From positions 25,574,784-25,638,783 of the forward strand of contig NC_135000.1 of assembly GCF_051020985.1 (NCBI RefSeq): a stretch of 64,000 bases of DNA, given 5' to 3'. The notes beneath the pieces are model-generated. The model made no database searches. It saw nothing but the letters and a program-made list of their open reading frames with translations, and had not been told where the DNA came from. Source of the stretch: Nomia melanderi (lineage: Eukaryota > Arthropoda > Insecta > Hymenoptera > Halictidae). This document shows, piece after piece, positions 24,001 to 36,721 of this stretch. Within the stretch, counting starts at the first letter, position 1; every line of letters starts with the position of its first letter. The translations under genes were made by a program, and so were the position numbers.

Positions 24001-27000
24001 GTCTTCTTTCACACTCCGCCATCTTGAATGAAAACCAATATTCCATTCATCCAACTAGACATCAAAAACCACGAAACAGAAATGACAAGTAAAAAACTTC
24101 AACGAGAAACCTTTCGAACAATAACAATATTTAATTTTTTCCAGTAACAATCAATTTCCCCTTCGATTAATCGCCGATAGCTGTCAATTACGAGAAAAGG
24201 CGCACGAAGAAAAATTTTCATCGAGAGAAAAAGTCGCCGCTGTCGATTAACCGCAGTGGAATTAATTGGCACCTTGGCGAGCGCCGTTTCTTTCGCAACA
24301 CCCACGAAATCGTTCGTAAACAAAAGCGGGAGGATGCGCGCGCGCTCGCGCGATTTTTGCTGACAATGAGGAAACCTTGCGTCCACGCGGCACGCACACA
24401 GCGACGGGTTTCATTAAAGGAAGGGCACGCACTCCCGTGCCTCTTTCCGAGTCGTCTGGAACCTCCGGAGATAACGTGACATTACGGTCAGCCGTGTGAG
24501 CAGTATGCGCGCGAACGTCGCCGAACGCGCACCTTCTTTCCTCTTCTCCGCGAGTCTTTGTGCCGTTCGCTGCCTCCGGTATTGTCTCCTGCGACCATTG
24601 TCTCGCTGAAGATCGTTCCACGGCGACGCACCCGCGGGAGCCGCGCTGGATTACGAAAAAAAAAGGGGGAAATGCAGTGACCGCCCCCCCGTGGAAAAGT
24701 GATTTCGGCGTGGACAACCGCGAAAACGAGGTTCGTAGGCCGCAGATCGCGGCCGTTCGTTTCCCTCCTGGCCCGTCAAGTGGTATTTCCCTTTCCACGG
24801 TTTTATCTGCGTGCCCGATCGTCGCGACTCGCGACGCTTGCCCCAGATAAGAATGCGGGAAATCGTGCTGAATGAAAGTGCGCCGGATTACAAGGAACCG
24901 TTTGACAGCGCTCGAGACCCGGGAAAAGTGAAAGGACCACGGGCTTTCCGCGGAGGCGATCCAGCACGTGATTCCGTATGTGCGTGCGTAAGCGTTCGCG
25001 AAACTGCGATCGTTCTCTCGATCGTTGTCCCCCGGGGCACTCGGTGAATCACACTGTTTCTTTCTTGCGCTTCGTCGCGTGGAAAAAACTCGGGGAGCGA
25101 GATAGAACAGGGACGGCATTCAACGGGGATATAGAAAAACGCGGCGAAATCGGTTACGTCGCGATTACGCGAGGTTTACTTTCGTAGCAATCAACGGTGA
25201 ACATTCATCTGAAAGTCGTGTTCGTGAACCGAAGATCTGTTAAACAAAGTCTCGTTTTCTTTATGAACCGTTTCGATCGCTCAGATTCAACGTGCCATTC
25301 AAGAGAACTAAAATTTCATAATTGCTCTCGTCCGTTCGGTAACCGCAGAGACGAACCTCGCCGGCGCGCTCGTAAAATTCGAAGCCAAGAGGTCAACGTA
25401 TTCGCGTCTCCCGTCAGGACATAGAAATCCACGAAGATTTCATTTCCCACAGTCGAATACGCTATGTACGCTCGAACATCCGCAATGCAGCGATAGTAAA
25501 CTAGCTGGCGGGTAACCGAAACAATCGTCACGGCTCGCTCGCTCGCTCGCTCGCGCACAGCCGGGTAGCGGATAAACTGGCTGCGAGTGATCGACGCTTC
25601 GCCGCGTATAGAAATCGCGTCTGATCGACGGCGACGTAGAGAGCGGCTCCGGAGGCGTTCGTTCCGGAGTCGGGAAACGTAAATGGTGAAACGGCGCGGA
25701 CAAGGTGATCGATTGAATCGCAAGCGGCAACTGGCGCGCGCGTAAAAGTGCAACGATCTACGTGACCGCCGACCCGCGCGGGAACCGTGACACGGCACGT
25801 TCGAAATTATCATTTTCGCTCTTCCTGAACCGTGTCCACGTACATACGTCGCGCGAGGATTCACGCGAGGCCGAGCGTGAATTAAAAATAGTCGGGCGAG
25901 CGGTTAAAAACGTCCGCGCGATCCTAAGCGTTCCCCGTCGCGCCGATGTTTTTTCCTTCGGCTTAATCGCGAATCCGGCGATAAAAAGGGGGATGGAATC
26001 AGCGGCACCGCAAACACCGATTACGCGGAACCATTATCGAAGCGGTTATTTCGAGTCTTCGACCTTACCTCGTGTTACGAGTTTGTGGAAAGCCCTGGTG
26101 ACTAAGGTTACCGACAATTCACTAATTTGTTAATCATATTTCAAAGTGCGGGCTACAACGCGCCGGTTGTCATGGGAATTTGAAGGTTCTGTGTACCGAT
26201 TCTTGCGTAACAAAGATAAATCGTTACTTATCTATTCGTTTTCATGCAATTTGGAAGCTTCAGCGATCGACAACCACCAGTCAACGTATCGAACCCAAGT
26301 AAAAGTTAGACTGGCGGCTGATTAGTTCTAGAAAGACTGAACCCGAAGGCTAAGCAACTGAGTCGCATAATCACTTTTTTCCGTATGCGCTTTTAAAAGC
26401 AGCCTCTTTGTCAAGCCGAAACCGGTTTCCCGTGCCGATTTAGGAATTTATTATCAACGCCAAACATTCTAGCCAAGAGAAGCAACGCGTTCGTTAAAGT
26501 TACGAATTGATGGGCTCGTGAAGCCACTCCGCGGGTGTTTCTAGGATTAATGGCGGGTCATAAGCGGAAGGGAACCATAGGTACAAGTGCCATTTGCATG
26601 ACAAATGACACTTTAACTGGAGCAAGTAGGAATTTAAGATCGATATTCGAGTTAAGGCCGGCGATAAAGTTCCGAAGCGCGTTGTTGATGGTTCCGTTGG
26701 CGTGCAGACCGTCCGGCGGGGCGGTGGGGGCGAGGGGGAGGCCTTCTTCTATCCGCATAGTCGTTATTCTGGCCCTTATCCAACAACTTACAGCGAAAGT
26801 GGCCGAAACGTCAGACTTTCCAGAATGACGTCGCCTGGGGTCCCGTTAACGATCATCCTCTCCGTGACAGTGACGCACACATTCCAGCGAATTAGCGTCG
26901 AACTGTCCGCGGCGGATCTCGGGCTGACTCCCACGAAGACCGACCGACCACGTGTGTAGTCTCGCGGCCGACACCGATCTACGCGCACACTCCTCTTTCC

Positions 27001-27249
27001 CTCTCGGTCGCCGTAAACAGTGATGACAGTGTGAAATCGTGGAAATTGTGAACGACGTTGGAACGCGAGTGCCCGTACCGCGGAGCTGTTATTCGAGACG
27101 CGATGAGACGCGCGGTGGGAATAATATTCAAAGCAGACGACACCTCGATGCGTGTTTCGTTGACGCATTAACGCCGAAAGTAGTTCCTTTATCTTGTACC
27201 ATTGGTTTGTACGAAAGAATCATCCGTTTGAAGCGGCTGAACGTGGGAG
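21059..27249. other. Long intergenic region without recognised genes
   Basis: The first 900 bp, including the hexosaminidase promoter and 5' UTR, are AT-rich; from about 22.0 kb the sequence becomes CpG-rich. Long frames on both strands (for example 24262-25119 minus, 25316-25864 minus, 23245-23676 minus) are Arg/Ser-rich, overlap one another and show no domain, so I treat them as chance. One tRNA-like T-loop string near 22510 does not fold into a tRNA. A GCTC microsatellite lies at 25533-25556. Confidence 0.4.
25533..25556. repeat. GCTC tetranucleotide microsatellite
   Basis: About five consecutive GCTC units (read as GCTCGCTCGCTCGCTCGC) in a CpG-rich stretch. Confidence 0.8.
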
Positions 27250-27516
27250 CCGCGGTTTCCAACCTGGGAGACGCGGACTATTGCTAGGGGAGGCGCCAAA
27301 ATTTTTCAGAAAGAATTCATGTTCATATCATAATATCCACAAATCGATGAACTTCGTATCGTAACGTAACAGTACAAACTCAGTGAAGTAACGTTTATTT
27401 TGTAATGAAGTTATTTAAAACGTGTCTGTATTATTGTGTCTATTAAAAGATAGGGAGGCACGGAAGAAGAAATTTTTCTTAGGGAGGCGTAGTAGCGTAA
27501 AGGTTGGAAACCGCTG
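27250..27516. mobile_element. hAT-like MITE
   Basis: A 267-bp segment whose ends are inverted copies: the left end reads CCGCGGTTTCCAACCT and the reverse complement of the right end reads CAGCGGTTTCCAACCT, one mismatch in 16. CAGNGGTTNNCAACC ends are typical of hAT transposons. Just inside each end is a second similar stretch (GGGAGGCG close to an A/T-rich AAATTTTT block). There is no transposase frame, so the element is non-autonomous. The flanking 8 bp do not match well (CGTGGGAG and ATGTACAG), suggesting an old insertion. Family assignment is inference from the termini. Confidence 0.7.
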
Positions 27517-29007
27517 ATGTACAGGAGAACTTGGAAGTTCCCTCGATACGTGGGTTTCGGGTATAAAGATCGACCGTGGAAAGTCTTTGAAGACTCAGTC
27601 GCGAGGATCTGTCTTCAACGTGTTTTCTTTGAGAAGCGATACGGTTGCCGAAGTCGAAGTGATCGTTCGATATTAATTCCGATTGTTTTCTATATTCTAG
27701 AAAGGACACTGAGACCGAAGTGAAAGTGTTTCAGTGGTAGCGTATTAGGCGTTAATGGGTCAACGATAGTTTAGTGGATTCGTAGTGTGCCTTTAATTCG
27801 AGAGACGCATCCGTTTGGTATTTGTAGTAGCTCGAAGAAGGGGCTCTAAGGCTGGAATCGGCGGTAACCGGACTCGGGATCTCGGTTCGAGTAACACATA
27901 TCGTTTCCTGGTAAGTTCGGCCGGCTCGAACGCACGCTTATCGCGATGCTTAGTATTCCTAAGATTCGTGGAATCGAGATTAGTCACGGAATACGTGTTT
28001 TGACAGCACGGCTATTTCTAAACCCGGCGACTCGGCTACAGGGGGTGCGACCGATACGCTTATTTTTAGGGAACGCCGATGTTATTAACCCCCCTCGCCG
28101 TTCGGGCACACTTCAATAGAAATACCCTTTCTTGGCTAAATATAGAGGCGCTCGGACCATTCACCGAGTACTCTCTCGTTACGCTATTGAAATGATCGAG
28201 CGCGAAGCGTGAAAGTCCCGGTCCGCTCTGGATCCTCGTAAATCACCGATGAAACGTCTGCTCGCAGTCGTCCGCGAATCGAAATACAGCGATGATTCAC
28301 GATACACGTTATCCGGTTAATTGCCCCTGCAATCTAATCGTACCGACGTTGATTACTCACTGGCAATTATTAAGAAGTTGTTTTTAAGAATCTCAGAGCC
28401 AATATAGAGATCACTCTCAGTTATTTCTCCCGCGCGCTGATTTCCACTCTTTCCTCTACGAAAATTATATGAAACTGTAACAAATTCTATGAAACATTGT
28501 ATGATTTACGATCACTCGTGTGCAACGAGATACAATCGTACGTCAAGTGATTCACTTAAGACGGTAATTAAGAGAAAATAGGAGTGCAAACACTGCAAAT
28601 CCCTACCAGAAAAATTCCCGCGGATTACCGGTGTGTCTACATCTTAACGCGTTGACTGTCATAACGATCGCCGATAACAGAAACATCCAATTACCGAAAA
28701 ACACCCACAATTCGCAATATAACTGGCGTCGACTAAAAATGCTCGACAAGCGCAAACAGATAATACTGTAACTCAAAGATCCGATTATCAAATAAGCATT
28801 CCTCTCTATCTCCGCTGCGAAAGAACGGGCACACGAAACGCCCAAGTTTCTCGTGGCAGTGAGCGCGTGTTAAGGGTGGAAGACGGAGCCGCGGGAATCC
28901 TGTAGAAAAACCGCGCGATCGTCATTCACGGGCCGCGTACGATATTAATAAAGGAGAAGCCGGACGGGAGCCGCATATAGCCCGCTAACAGGGGCATTGC
29001 CACACTT
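27517..29007. other. Intergenic and 5' flank of the shootin-1 gene
   Basis: No coding exon is recognised. The last 150 bp (28850-29007) are CpG-rich and hold the likely transcription start and 5' UTR of shootin-1. No TATA box is obvious. Confidence 0.35.
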
Positions 29008-32000
29008 ATGTTCGCAGAAACCGGCATGAACAAAACGGAGCTGAAGATCGTCCTGAGCGCGGAGCCGGGCCGCGCGTCCTCGGGCGTAATTCACTCGCAC
29101 ATACCGGTGCCGAGGATACCGAGCGCGATCAAGGCGCAGGAGAGATGTCCTCCGCCGCGGCGCGGATCCTTCGAGAAACTGTCCAGAGGCGTCTCGGTGG
29201 CCGCTCAAAAGGCGTCCTTCGAGAAGCTGGACGCTTCCGTGGTTCAGCTGCGGCCGAGGAACAACAATCTATCGGCCTCCAGCATCGAGATGCGGAACAC
29301 CGGCGAGGAGAGGCAGCCGGTCGCCAACTGGAAGACGAACGAGCTGGCCGGCAGCCTGGCCAAATTGAACCGCAGCAACAGCCTCGAGAGCAAATGGAAG
29401 AGCAAGTACGAGGAGTCCGAGAAACGGCGGAAATTGCTGTTGCAGAAGAACGAGGCCGGTAATTAGCGATTCGCGAGAAAAATGTCGCGGGCGTGATCAA
29501 CGCGTCCCCCCGAGACCATCTCGCCGGGCCGAAGTCAATTTAGGAATTTTATCGTCGCTCCATTAGCCGTCGTTAACGCGGTGACGAAACGTTCCTCTTT
29601 CTCTCCTGCCCACCGCGATCTTATCTTTACCCCCCTTCGGTCGAGACGAGCATTAATTCGATTAAACAGCTGCGCGATATGGAGAGCCGGGTAAATATGG
29701 AACGGAGCCGGCGGTCGCCGCAACCTCTTTCCCTGCGTCGACGCATCTTTCGCTGAAATCTCGCGAATACCGTGTTATACCGTTGGTACTCGCGTCGACG
29801 GTTCAATGGAAATTATTCGGTCGGTCGGGTTAATTGTTTACTGCTTGGAGTTTATGGTTTTCGCGGTGACGAGATGATACGATGGTAGAAGATAATTATA
29901 TGTACGGAACATCTCTTTTGATTGAGAGTTATGTACCAGATACTGTCGAGACGTTCCGCCGCCATCGATCAAATCATCCTCAGCGATGTATCTTTTTATT
30001 TTCGAATGGTACAGATCGTGGGCTGGCTTACTTTGTGTCAGCGTCGTAGGCGATTCGCTCCGCCTACAGTTCTTTTCGTTACGAGCTGAACAAAAAGATT
30101 AGAGCGAGCTATAGGTCCGTACGTCTGTCGTATTGTCGATGTCCTAACTTTGGGGACGTGCCAAATCGTTCGTCGCGAATATTGTGAATTTTTCTATTTT
30201 TCCTGTTTCCAGTCGAGAATCGGCTTCCTCGGCGAGCTAGACGCGATCTGTCGATCTGTTATTGCGAGATCGGCAATAGGTGTCTGTAATAGACTTACGT
30301 AAAGCGGCAGAGGCGTCGACGAGGATACACAGCGAAAGGGAAGTGGCTGATGCGTGATTATAGTTCACGGCCAATCGTCCGTAATGCAACTTGACCATTA
30401 TTCGGTCGTGATTCACTCTTTGCATGCGAAATGAACGCAGTGACGTTTGATTAGTCAGCGCGCGTACGCGATAGTATTATAAATCGATCGGAATTAAATG
30501 TCGCCCGGCGAGATGGTTGTCTCTAGGTATGCGCGCCGCGTCTGCAAACGAACAATCTCGCCGAATGTCGTCCTGAAATTACAGCGAACAAGGACCATGC
30601 CGACTTGGAGAAGAAATTCCAGCAGCTGCAGAGGCAGAACAGCACTCTGCAGACGCAGGTCCAAGAGAAGGAACAAAAGCTGCAGAAGCTGCGCACGGGT
30701 ACATCGATTTTTCTAAATTACACGAATTTCCAGCGTTAATTCCGGCTGTTCCGATTTAATTGTATGTCCTTCGTGCAGTTTCCGAGGCGGTGTGCAAAGA
30801 ATACGAGCAACTGAAGCATCAGTACGACGTCGAAACGGGCGCTATGCATAAAGCTATGCAACAAGCGTCGCAGGTAGATTCGAAACAATAGATCCGTTTT
30901 CTGTTGCTATCGCGTCCGTGATTTATCAACGACTGAAATTCTTTTTTCTCAGTGGTACAGGCAGAATCGTGAACTGAAACGAAGGTCCCAGATCATAACG
31001 CAGAAGCTCATGCAAGGAAATTCCGAGGGATCCTTGGACATCGAGCTGTCGGACGAGGTCGACAACAACTTCGAAGATGTCGATCAATTGCGGGAGACCG
31101 TGAAGGGTACATAGAGATTTGTATTTTATAATTTTATCGATGTTGGCGGCTCTCCAATGAATCCGTGGCTTCCAGAATTGAGCAAAGACATCGCCAGGCT
31201 TCAGACGGAACTGCACTCCGCCAGACTTCAAGAATTCGAAGCGCAGGAGCAAGTGACGCATTTGACGACTCAGCTGGACGAAGAGAGGACTCTCAGGCAA
31301 AAATGTATGTAACTCCAGTCTCTCTACAGTTTTCCTTCGGGTTCCCGAAAATACGAATTAAATGGAATATCTTGTAACGCTCAAGCCTCGAGTGTTCAAC
31401 ATCTGCGGAGTTTCGGTGTAAGAAGTAAACGTAAATTTAATAATGAATGTTTCAACGCAGACGAGCAGAAGGTAAACGAAATGAAGGTGCAGAAGGAGAA
31501 CATGGAGAGAGTGACGAAAATGGTGGCGGAGGAAGTGCAGGCGTTGAAGGTGCAATGCGATCGCGAGCGGGAGAACGCGAAGATCATAAAGATAGAAGCG
31601 GAGAGGGTAAATGCAACGTTCAAATCAATTTTATTTCGAAAATACGTTCACTTCGAAACATCGGGGAACACTTGTCGAACCAACGATCGTATTTGTAACA
31701 GGTACAGAAAGAGAGGAACGTGTTGGCCCACCAAAGCGCGCTGTTGATGGCCGAAGTCGGCGATGACCCGAACGGAAGACTGTTGACCGTTCTCCAAGAA
31801 GTGGAATCACTGAAGAGACTGTTGGAAGAGGAGCAACAGAACCACGCGTCTCGTATACAGATGCTTGAGGAGAAGCTGGAGGAGAAAGAATCGAACGTGG
31901 AGTTCGAAATAGTGGAAGAGAAGCTGAAGTTAGCGGAGTCCGAGTTGGAAGTGGCGACCGAGAGGGCGGAGAGGGCCGAGAAATTGGTGGAAAGTCTGGA

Positions 32001-32617
32001 AGGTGTGGTGGAAAGTCTTAAGGCAAAGATCAGCGAGATGGAGGAGAAACTTTCTAGGCCACCTCCGCCACCATTGCCGCCACCACCGCCGCCACCGATG
32101 TTTAGCAATGGCGCTCAATCGTCGATCAAATTGCTGACGAAGGAAAAAGCGAATTCGGAACGCAACGCTGTGGCCGACATGGAGAACATGCTTGGGATCG
32201 CTAAGAAAACACCGACAGTTGCTCAACAACCGGGTAACTTGAGTTTTGAATTCCAATGGTTTGTTAATAACAAAATGTATCGGTGTAAGTAACTTAAGTA
32301 ACTTTGCGCTCGAAACTGTTTCAGCCATCGATGACATCATCAACCAGATAAAAGGTGGACGATTTACTTTGAAGCAAACGGACGTAAGCATAGAATTAGT
32401 TTTGTTCTTTTTCTGTTTTCCCGGGTGATTATGATTTGACGATAATCGTTGGTATTCCGATTCGTCGTAGAAACAAAGAGAAGAGCAAAGGAGACGACGA
32501 CAGGAAGCGGAAAGCGCACCACCAGCGGTCTCCGAAATGTTAAACATTCTGGGCACCATGAGAAGAAGAGCCAAGCCGGTAAAGCAGTCTTTGCAATCTA
32601 CAGACGCGCCCACATAA
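29008..32617 (+). CDS. Shtn1: Shootin-1 homologue (coiled-coil clutch protein)
   Basis: Nine exons: 29008-29458, 30585-30698, 30779-30873, 30953-31106, 31176-31304, 31461-31606, 31702-32233, 32325-32383 and 32471-32617. All are GT-AG with matching phases, giving 608 aa. Vertebrate shootin-1 links actin retrograde flow to L1-type adhesion molecules and drives axon outgrowth and polarity. Residues about 1-125 are a low-complexity, Ser/Arg-rich N-terminus (including a repeated SFEKL motif) without vertebrate counterpart. Residues about 130-480 are long coiled coil (SLESKWKSKYEESEKRRKLL, QEVESLKRLLEEEQQNHASR). A polyproline segment follows at 483-495 (PPPPPLPPPPPPP). The C-terminal part (AIDDIINQIKGGRFTLKQ and VSEMLNILGTMRRRAK) matches the conserved shootin tail. 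The second in-frame ATG (29026, Met7) has a better context than the first. The assignment rests on the coiled coil, polyproline and tail arrangement. Confidence 0.85.
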
Positions 32618-32862
32618 AATACGATATTGTTAATAATTGTGCAAAGGTACTATGAGTCTCAAGTGCGCCACGTGTATCGCTGTTAATACATTGCATTCTT
32701 TTAATCAAAGATCTGTTCTACGAAACCAACGGTTTAACATGACGTTATTTATTTAGTCGTAAAATGAACTTTCTTTTTCTGTTTTCTTTTTTCTTTTTTT
32801 TTACCATCTAGTATACTATATAGGCTTACGTATTTTTATATATACATGTGTATAAAGAAGCG

Positions 32863-32868
32863 AATAAA
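32863..32868 (+). terminator. Polyadenylation signal of shootin-1
   Basis: AATAAA about 245 bases after the shootin-1 stop codon, 237 bases before the BCCIP signal on the other strand. Confidence 0.55.
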
Positions 32869-33017
32869 AGATGGTTAAGGGAGAAGTGATGGAAACAGAT
32901 TGCAGTAAGCATTATGAAAAAAGGTGTATTATAAAAAGCTGGTTACATGTACTGTATATATACGGTACAGTTCATTGTACAAAAGATATCAAAGATGTTA
33001 TTTTTGAGAAGCGTCCG

Positions 33018-33043
33018 CCTTCCTTTAAAGTGACAAAGGAAGG
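33018..33043. repeat. Inverted repeat between convergent genes
   Basis: CCTTCCTTT (33018-33026) and its exact reverse complement AAAGGAAGG (33035-33043) are separated by 8 bases. It lies between the 3' ends of shootin-1 and BCCIP. Confidence 0.5.
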
Positions 33044-33104
33044 ACTTTTCTTATCTTTGAGGAGTACAGGAATCTTTGTTAGTCCTTTGGATTAACGTTA
33101 TAGT

Positions 33105-33110
33105 TTTATT
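33105..33110 (-). terminator. Polyadenylation signal of BCCIP, abutting the stop codon
   Basis: On the minus strand the stop codon TAA (33113-33111) is followed at once by AATAAA, so the 3' UTR would be only about 20-30 nt. Confidence 0.55.
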
Positions 33111-34596
33111 TTACAAGAAGGACACATGAACTTTTATTTTATCAATAATTTGCTGTAATTTGGTTGCTTCGAACAGGAGGACCCTCCTGTAAGGAACCAT
33201 TTCGTTATCTGTTTCAGTCCATGTGCCAGATAGACCACTGTCTGATTCCTTCTCAACGGAGAATTCAAAGCTAAATGTCGCTTCTTCAGCGAAAATTTCT
33301 TCCTCCGGATTACTCCAGAGAATCGTCGGTTCTTCCGCGTTGACCTTTTTCTTGTTTTTTGATTTCTTCCCGACCTTTTGGTCTTCCGTTTTATACAATT
33401 TGCAAATCAGTACATAATAGGAAAAGTTGAATGGCATCTTCTTGCTGGCCGCCCTTTTTATTTCAGAAGTCAAGTTTTCTAAAAGTGGTACGGATATTTG
33501 TGCTGGAATGTTCACAAATCTTTCATTAATTAATAGGCCTAAGGCATCGGAGTCATTCTCAAGAACTTGTTTTATCATTGCATTAGTTGCATCTGTTGCA
33601 TGTTCATTGGCTAATTGTGTTAATAGTTCTCTGAGTTGCTGGATACAAAGGTGATTCTAAAAGAAATTCCTAATGTGTGAGTACAAACTGGCACACACAA
33701 TATGTTTGAAACACACTATCTTTAGGTACATACCTGTCCACTGGATAAATTAATTACTGTAGTAACACCAAATACATCATTAATGTCGTTTTCTTCGTCA
33801 TCTGAATCTTCTATATCATCTGACTGTTTAACAACTGAGCCCACATAGTTTTGAGAAATAATTAAGTCAGTGAGACCACCTAAGTCAATATGTGCTTTCA
33901 AAAATAACTGTTGTAAAAGTGTCTTAATTCCATGGTAGTCTGGGTCTAATGGATTTCTCCCTTCAAAGTCAACTTGTATTTCCATTCCCTGGTTACACAA
34001 AGTCTACATTTTACCCACGCATATATACACCCAATACATGGTTCACTGCAAATTGACTAAATACACTGTATCTAAACATGTGTTTAACTTTATTCCACAA
34101 TATGCATTAACATATATAATTCACATTTCATTTGCACTAATTCTGCTTCATTAAAAAGTCACTGTCACATATTTTTAATGACAATCCTTTTAAAACAAAC
34201 AATATCTCTTTTTATTGTAAAAAAACTGTTACCAGTAACTTTCACACGATGACAACCAAAATAATTGCACTGACAGTTCAGTGAATGATTTTCCATCGAC
34301 ATACTATATTTTAATTTTCGAACTACTCTAGATTATCAAAATCAGTGTATAATAACTTTACATGTTATAAATGATGACAAAAAGTAGAAATGAGTCAACG
34401 ACCGCGTGTTTGAAAGTAAGGTTAAGTATAAGTCATAACTACTTACGAGGAGTTACAGAAATCAATTGCTCCTTACCTGTTCGCCTACCGCATCTTGCTC
34501 AACATCTTCGCTATTAGATGAATTCAGATCATCGTCGTCGCTACTCCTATCCTCGGTATTTCGTTGAATATCTCGCTTTTTCACCGGAGCAGCCAT
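33111..34596 (-). CDS. Bccip: BCCIP homologue (BRCA2 and CDKN1A-interacting protein)
   Basis: Three exons on the minus strand: 34596-34477, 33988-33734 and 33656-33111, phase 0 throughout, giving 306 aa (human BCCIP 314). BCCIP binds BRCA2 and p21 and acts in homologous recombination, cell-cycle control and large-subunit ribosome biogenesis (its yeast relative is Bcp1). The N-terminus (1-45) is acidic and Ser-rich (SSDDDD). Conserved BCCIP blocks follow: DYHGIKTLLQQLFLKA (57-72), LTDLIISQNYVGSVVKQ (79-95), an acidic stretch leading to DVFGV (111-115), LGLLINERFVNIPAQI (164-179), a basic KKSKNKKK (222-229) and NPEEEIFAEEA (241-251). The start MAAPVKKRD was chosen because an in-frame upstream Met (34647) adds a non-conserved basic stretch. 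It converges on shootin-1. Confidence 0.9.
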
Positions 34597-34938
34597 TGTC
34601 ACGAAATGACGGTTCAGCCGGATTCTGACCACGTGACTCGCAATCACATTCGTTGGACATTTAAAAACAACAAATGGAGAATCAATATTCTTTACAGAAG
34701 ATTTCTACTTAACCTTTGACTGGTGAACACTGTCACTTTGACTTGTCCTTTGTTCAGTGATGCCATCTGCCACAAAATGCTCAAGCTTGTAGCCAATCAA
34801 CTCAGTTCTTGTTGTTCGTTCATTAACCTATTGCACCCGACAATATTTTTCATTATAAATATTCATTATTTTCTAACGAACTATTAACAATATTATTTAC
34901 AGCTTGCATAAGGAAGCATCTTGTACAAGCTGTACTAA
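34597..34938. other. 5' flank of BCCIP
   Basis: The immediate upstream region holds an in-frame ATG (34647) that would add 17 residues if used. No other gene is visible. The sequence is moderately AT-rich. Confidence 0.35.
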
Positions 34939-35100
34939 CCTTTGCACTCGAGAAGCGACTCTCAGCTGCCATTTGATTGAAAGCAACAAAATTATAGAAT
35001 AAAAATTCAATATAAAATGTAGAATAAGGTGTTAACACGTAGAACATAGAAATAAAACAATTCTGTTTTACATCCCATAATTTGCAGTACTGACTGCATG
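34939..35100 (+). mobile_element. Degenerate MITE, family 1 (TTAA-type)
   Basis: It begins CCTTTGCACTCGAGAAGCG followed by ACTCTCAG, near-identical to the left end of the copies at 36722 and 54756, and is preceded by CTAA rather than TTAA. Similarity fades after about 100 bp, and a right terminus is not clear, so the right boundary is approximate and the copy is truncated or old. Confidence 0.55.
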
Positions 35101-36717
35101 TGATGACTAACTTCAGCATTTTACCATAGATGGCAGCAGAATTACAAAACAAAAAACAATCCTTATCAGGTATTTACACAGTACATTAGACAAAACCATG
35201 AAAAATGTCTGGAGATATACTATTCTTATCTACTACATTAATACCACATTAAAATTCCTATAGATCTATTTTATACTGTACCTAATATTCCAATATATCG
35301 ACAGCTCATTAAATGTCTTCACTGCAAAGGGTTCACAATACGTGCACCAGAGGGTGTCTTCGGTACGAAATACGAAACAGTTCCAATTCAATTGATACAA
35401 ACTCCCAGTACAAATTAGTCTCTAAACTACAGACCATACCAAGAAAATTCTGCAAACATCTTCAACAGAATGCTGTTCACAGTCTTCGCATCCTCAAGGT
35501 AATCAAATCATTTCCTACCAAGCTCTTACACACTGACAGAAACAGATCACCCAGGAAGTACAATTGCATAAGTACATACTCATTCCAGTTCCCACATTTC
35601 TTCCAATAACATCAGCGTACAACAATCCTCTAACCAAACATCAATCAGCGTACGATTCAATTAACCCAGCCAAAGAACACTTTTATAAACGAAATTAGTC
35701 AGTCAACACTTCTGAAGTGACCTAATAGCCGTACCTCTCGCCGATACACATTTCCACTGACAATGAGTTAAAAGGTACACGCGGTAGTCGCCAATTACAG
35801 TATTCACGTCGCTTATTGGTATCCGTTAAAAGTAAAGGACCGTGTCGAAGAATCGGGAGGCACCACGAAACTTATAAACGTCATTACGACTCCGCGAGAG
35901 GGGGGCTCGGGCGGTTAGGGGGGAGGGTCGTGATTACGTTAGAACGACGAGGCAGCGGCGCGGCAGGGGTGTGGGTAGAACGGTGGCACGAAGAGGAGGC
36001 CGAGGCTTGTCTTCGTCTCGTTTCCTCTTTGGTCTTTCTCGTGCGCCGCGGAGCCGGTTCGTGGCGAAGCCGGGTTTTAACGATCGGTCATTAAGTCGCG
36101 AAGAAAATTGAGACGTCCACCTCTCGGTGAGCTCATACCCAATTGAGTAGCGGCCTTAATACCCCTTATGTATTATCCGGTAGGCGAAGCACCTTGTTAA
36201 ACGGATCCGCCATTTCTTCTTCTCACTTCGTGTTTTTCCACGGGGGATCGCGCTCGATCGAAAACTCGACACTACCGTAACTGCTCCTCGATCCCCCAGT
36301 CTTCCTTTTCGTTCGCTCATTGCTTTTCTCCCCCCCCTTTTTTCCCCCCTGCCGTTTAGTTTTCCTTTTTCGCGGAATTTACTGCATCCCCGTTCGCCGA
36401 GTCTCGTTGACGCGCCGCGTTTCGCGCCGCGGCGTGTGTTATTGTCGGGCACCTCGCGCGCGATGGGTGTCCTTTTTGAGAAGCTTATCCCGAATGTAGT
36501 AATACTGAGATTAATTTATAATATTGTTGTTCGACACGTTGAACGCCGCGCGATTCCAGAGAGCGAAATGCACGAAGTGGAAAGAATATAATGTTGAATC
36601 ATTCGATTGAATTGCATTATTGTTATTGCATATTCGTCCGGCTGAATGTCACCGTATTAGATGGTGGTGTTTGTAATATAGAAATGTTTGCGAATAATCA
36701 TAGTTTAAATTGATGAT
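35101..36717. other. Intergenic stretch without recognised genes
   Basis: AT-rich to about 35780, then CpG-rich (35800-36460) with C and T runs such as the CCCCCCC/TTTT stretch near 36330. The change in composition may mark a promoter, but no exon or motif supports it. Confidence 0.35.
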
Positions 36718-36721
36718 TTAA

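Noticed and set aside
24262..25119. 285-codon minus-strand frame
   Set aside because: Arg/Ser-rich, no domain, overlapped by frames of similar length on the other strand; typical chance frame in GC-rich sequence.
25316..25864. 182-codon minus-strand frame
   Set aside because: Arg-rich low complexity driven by CpG-rich sequence and a GCTC microsatellite.
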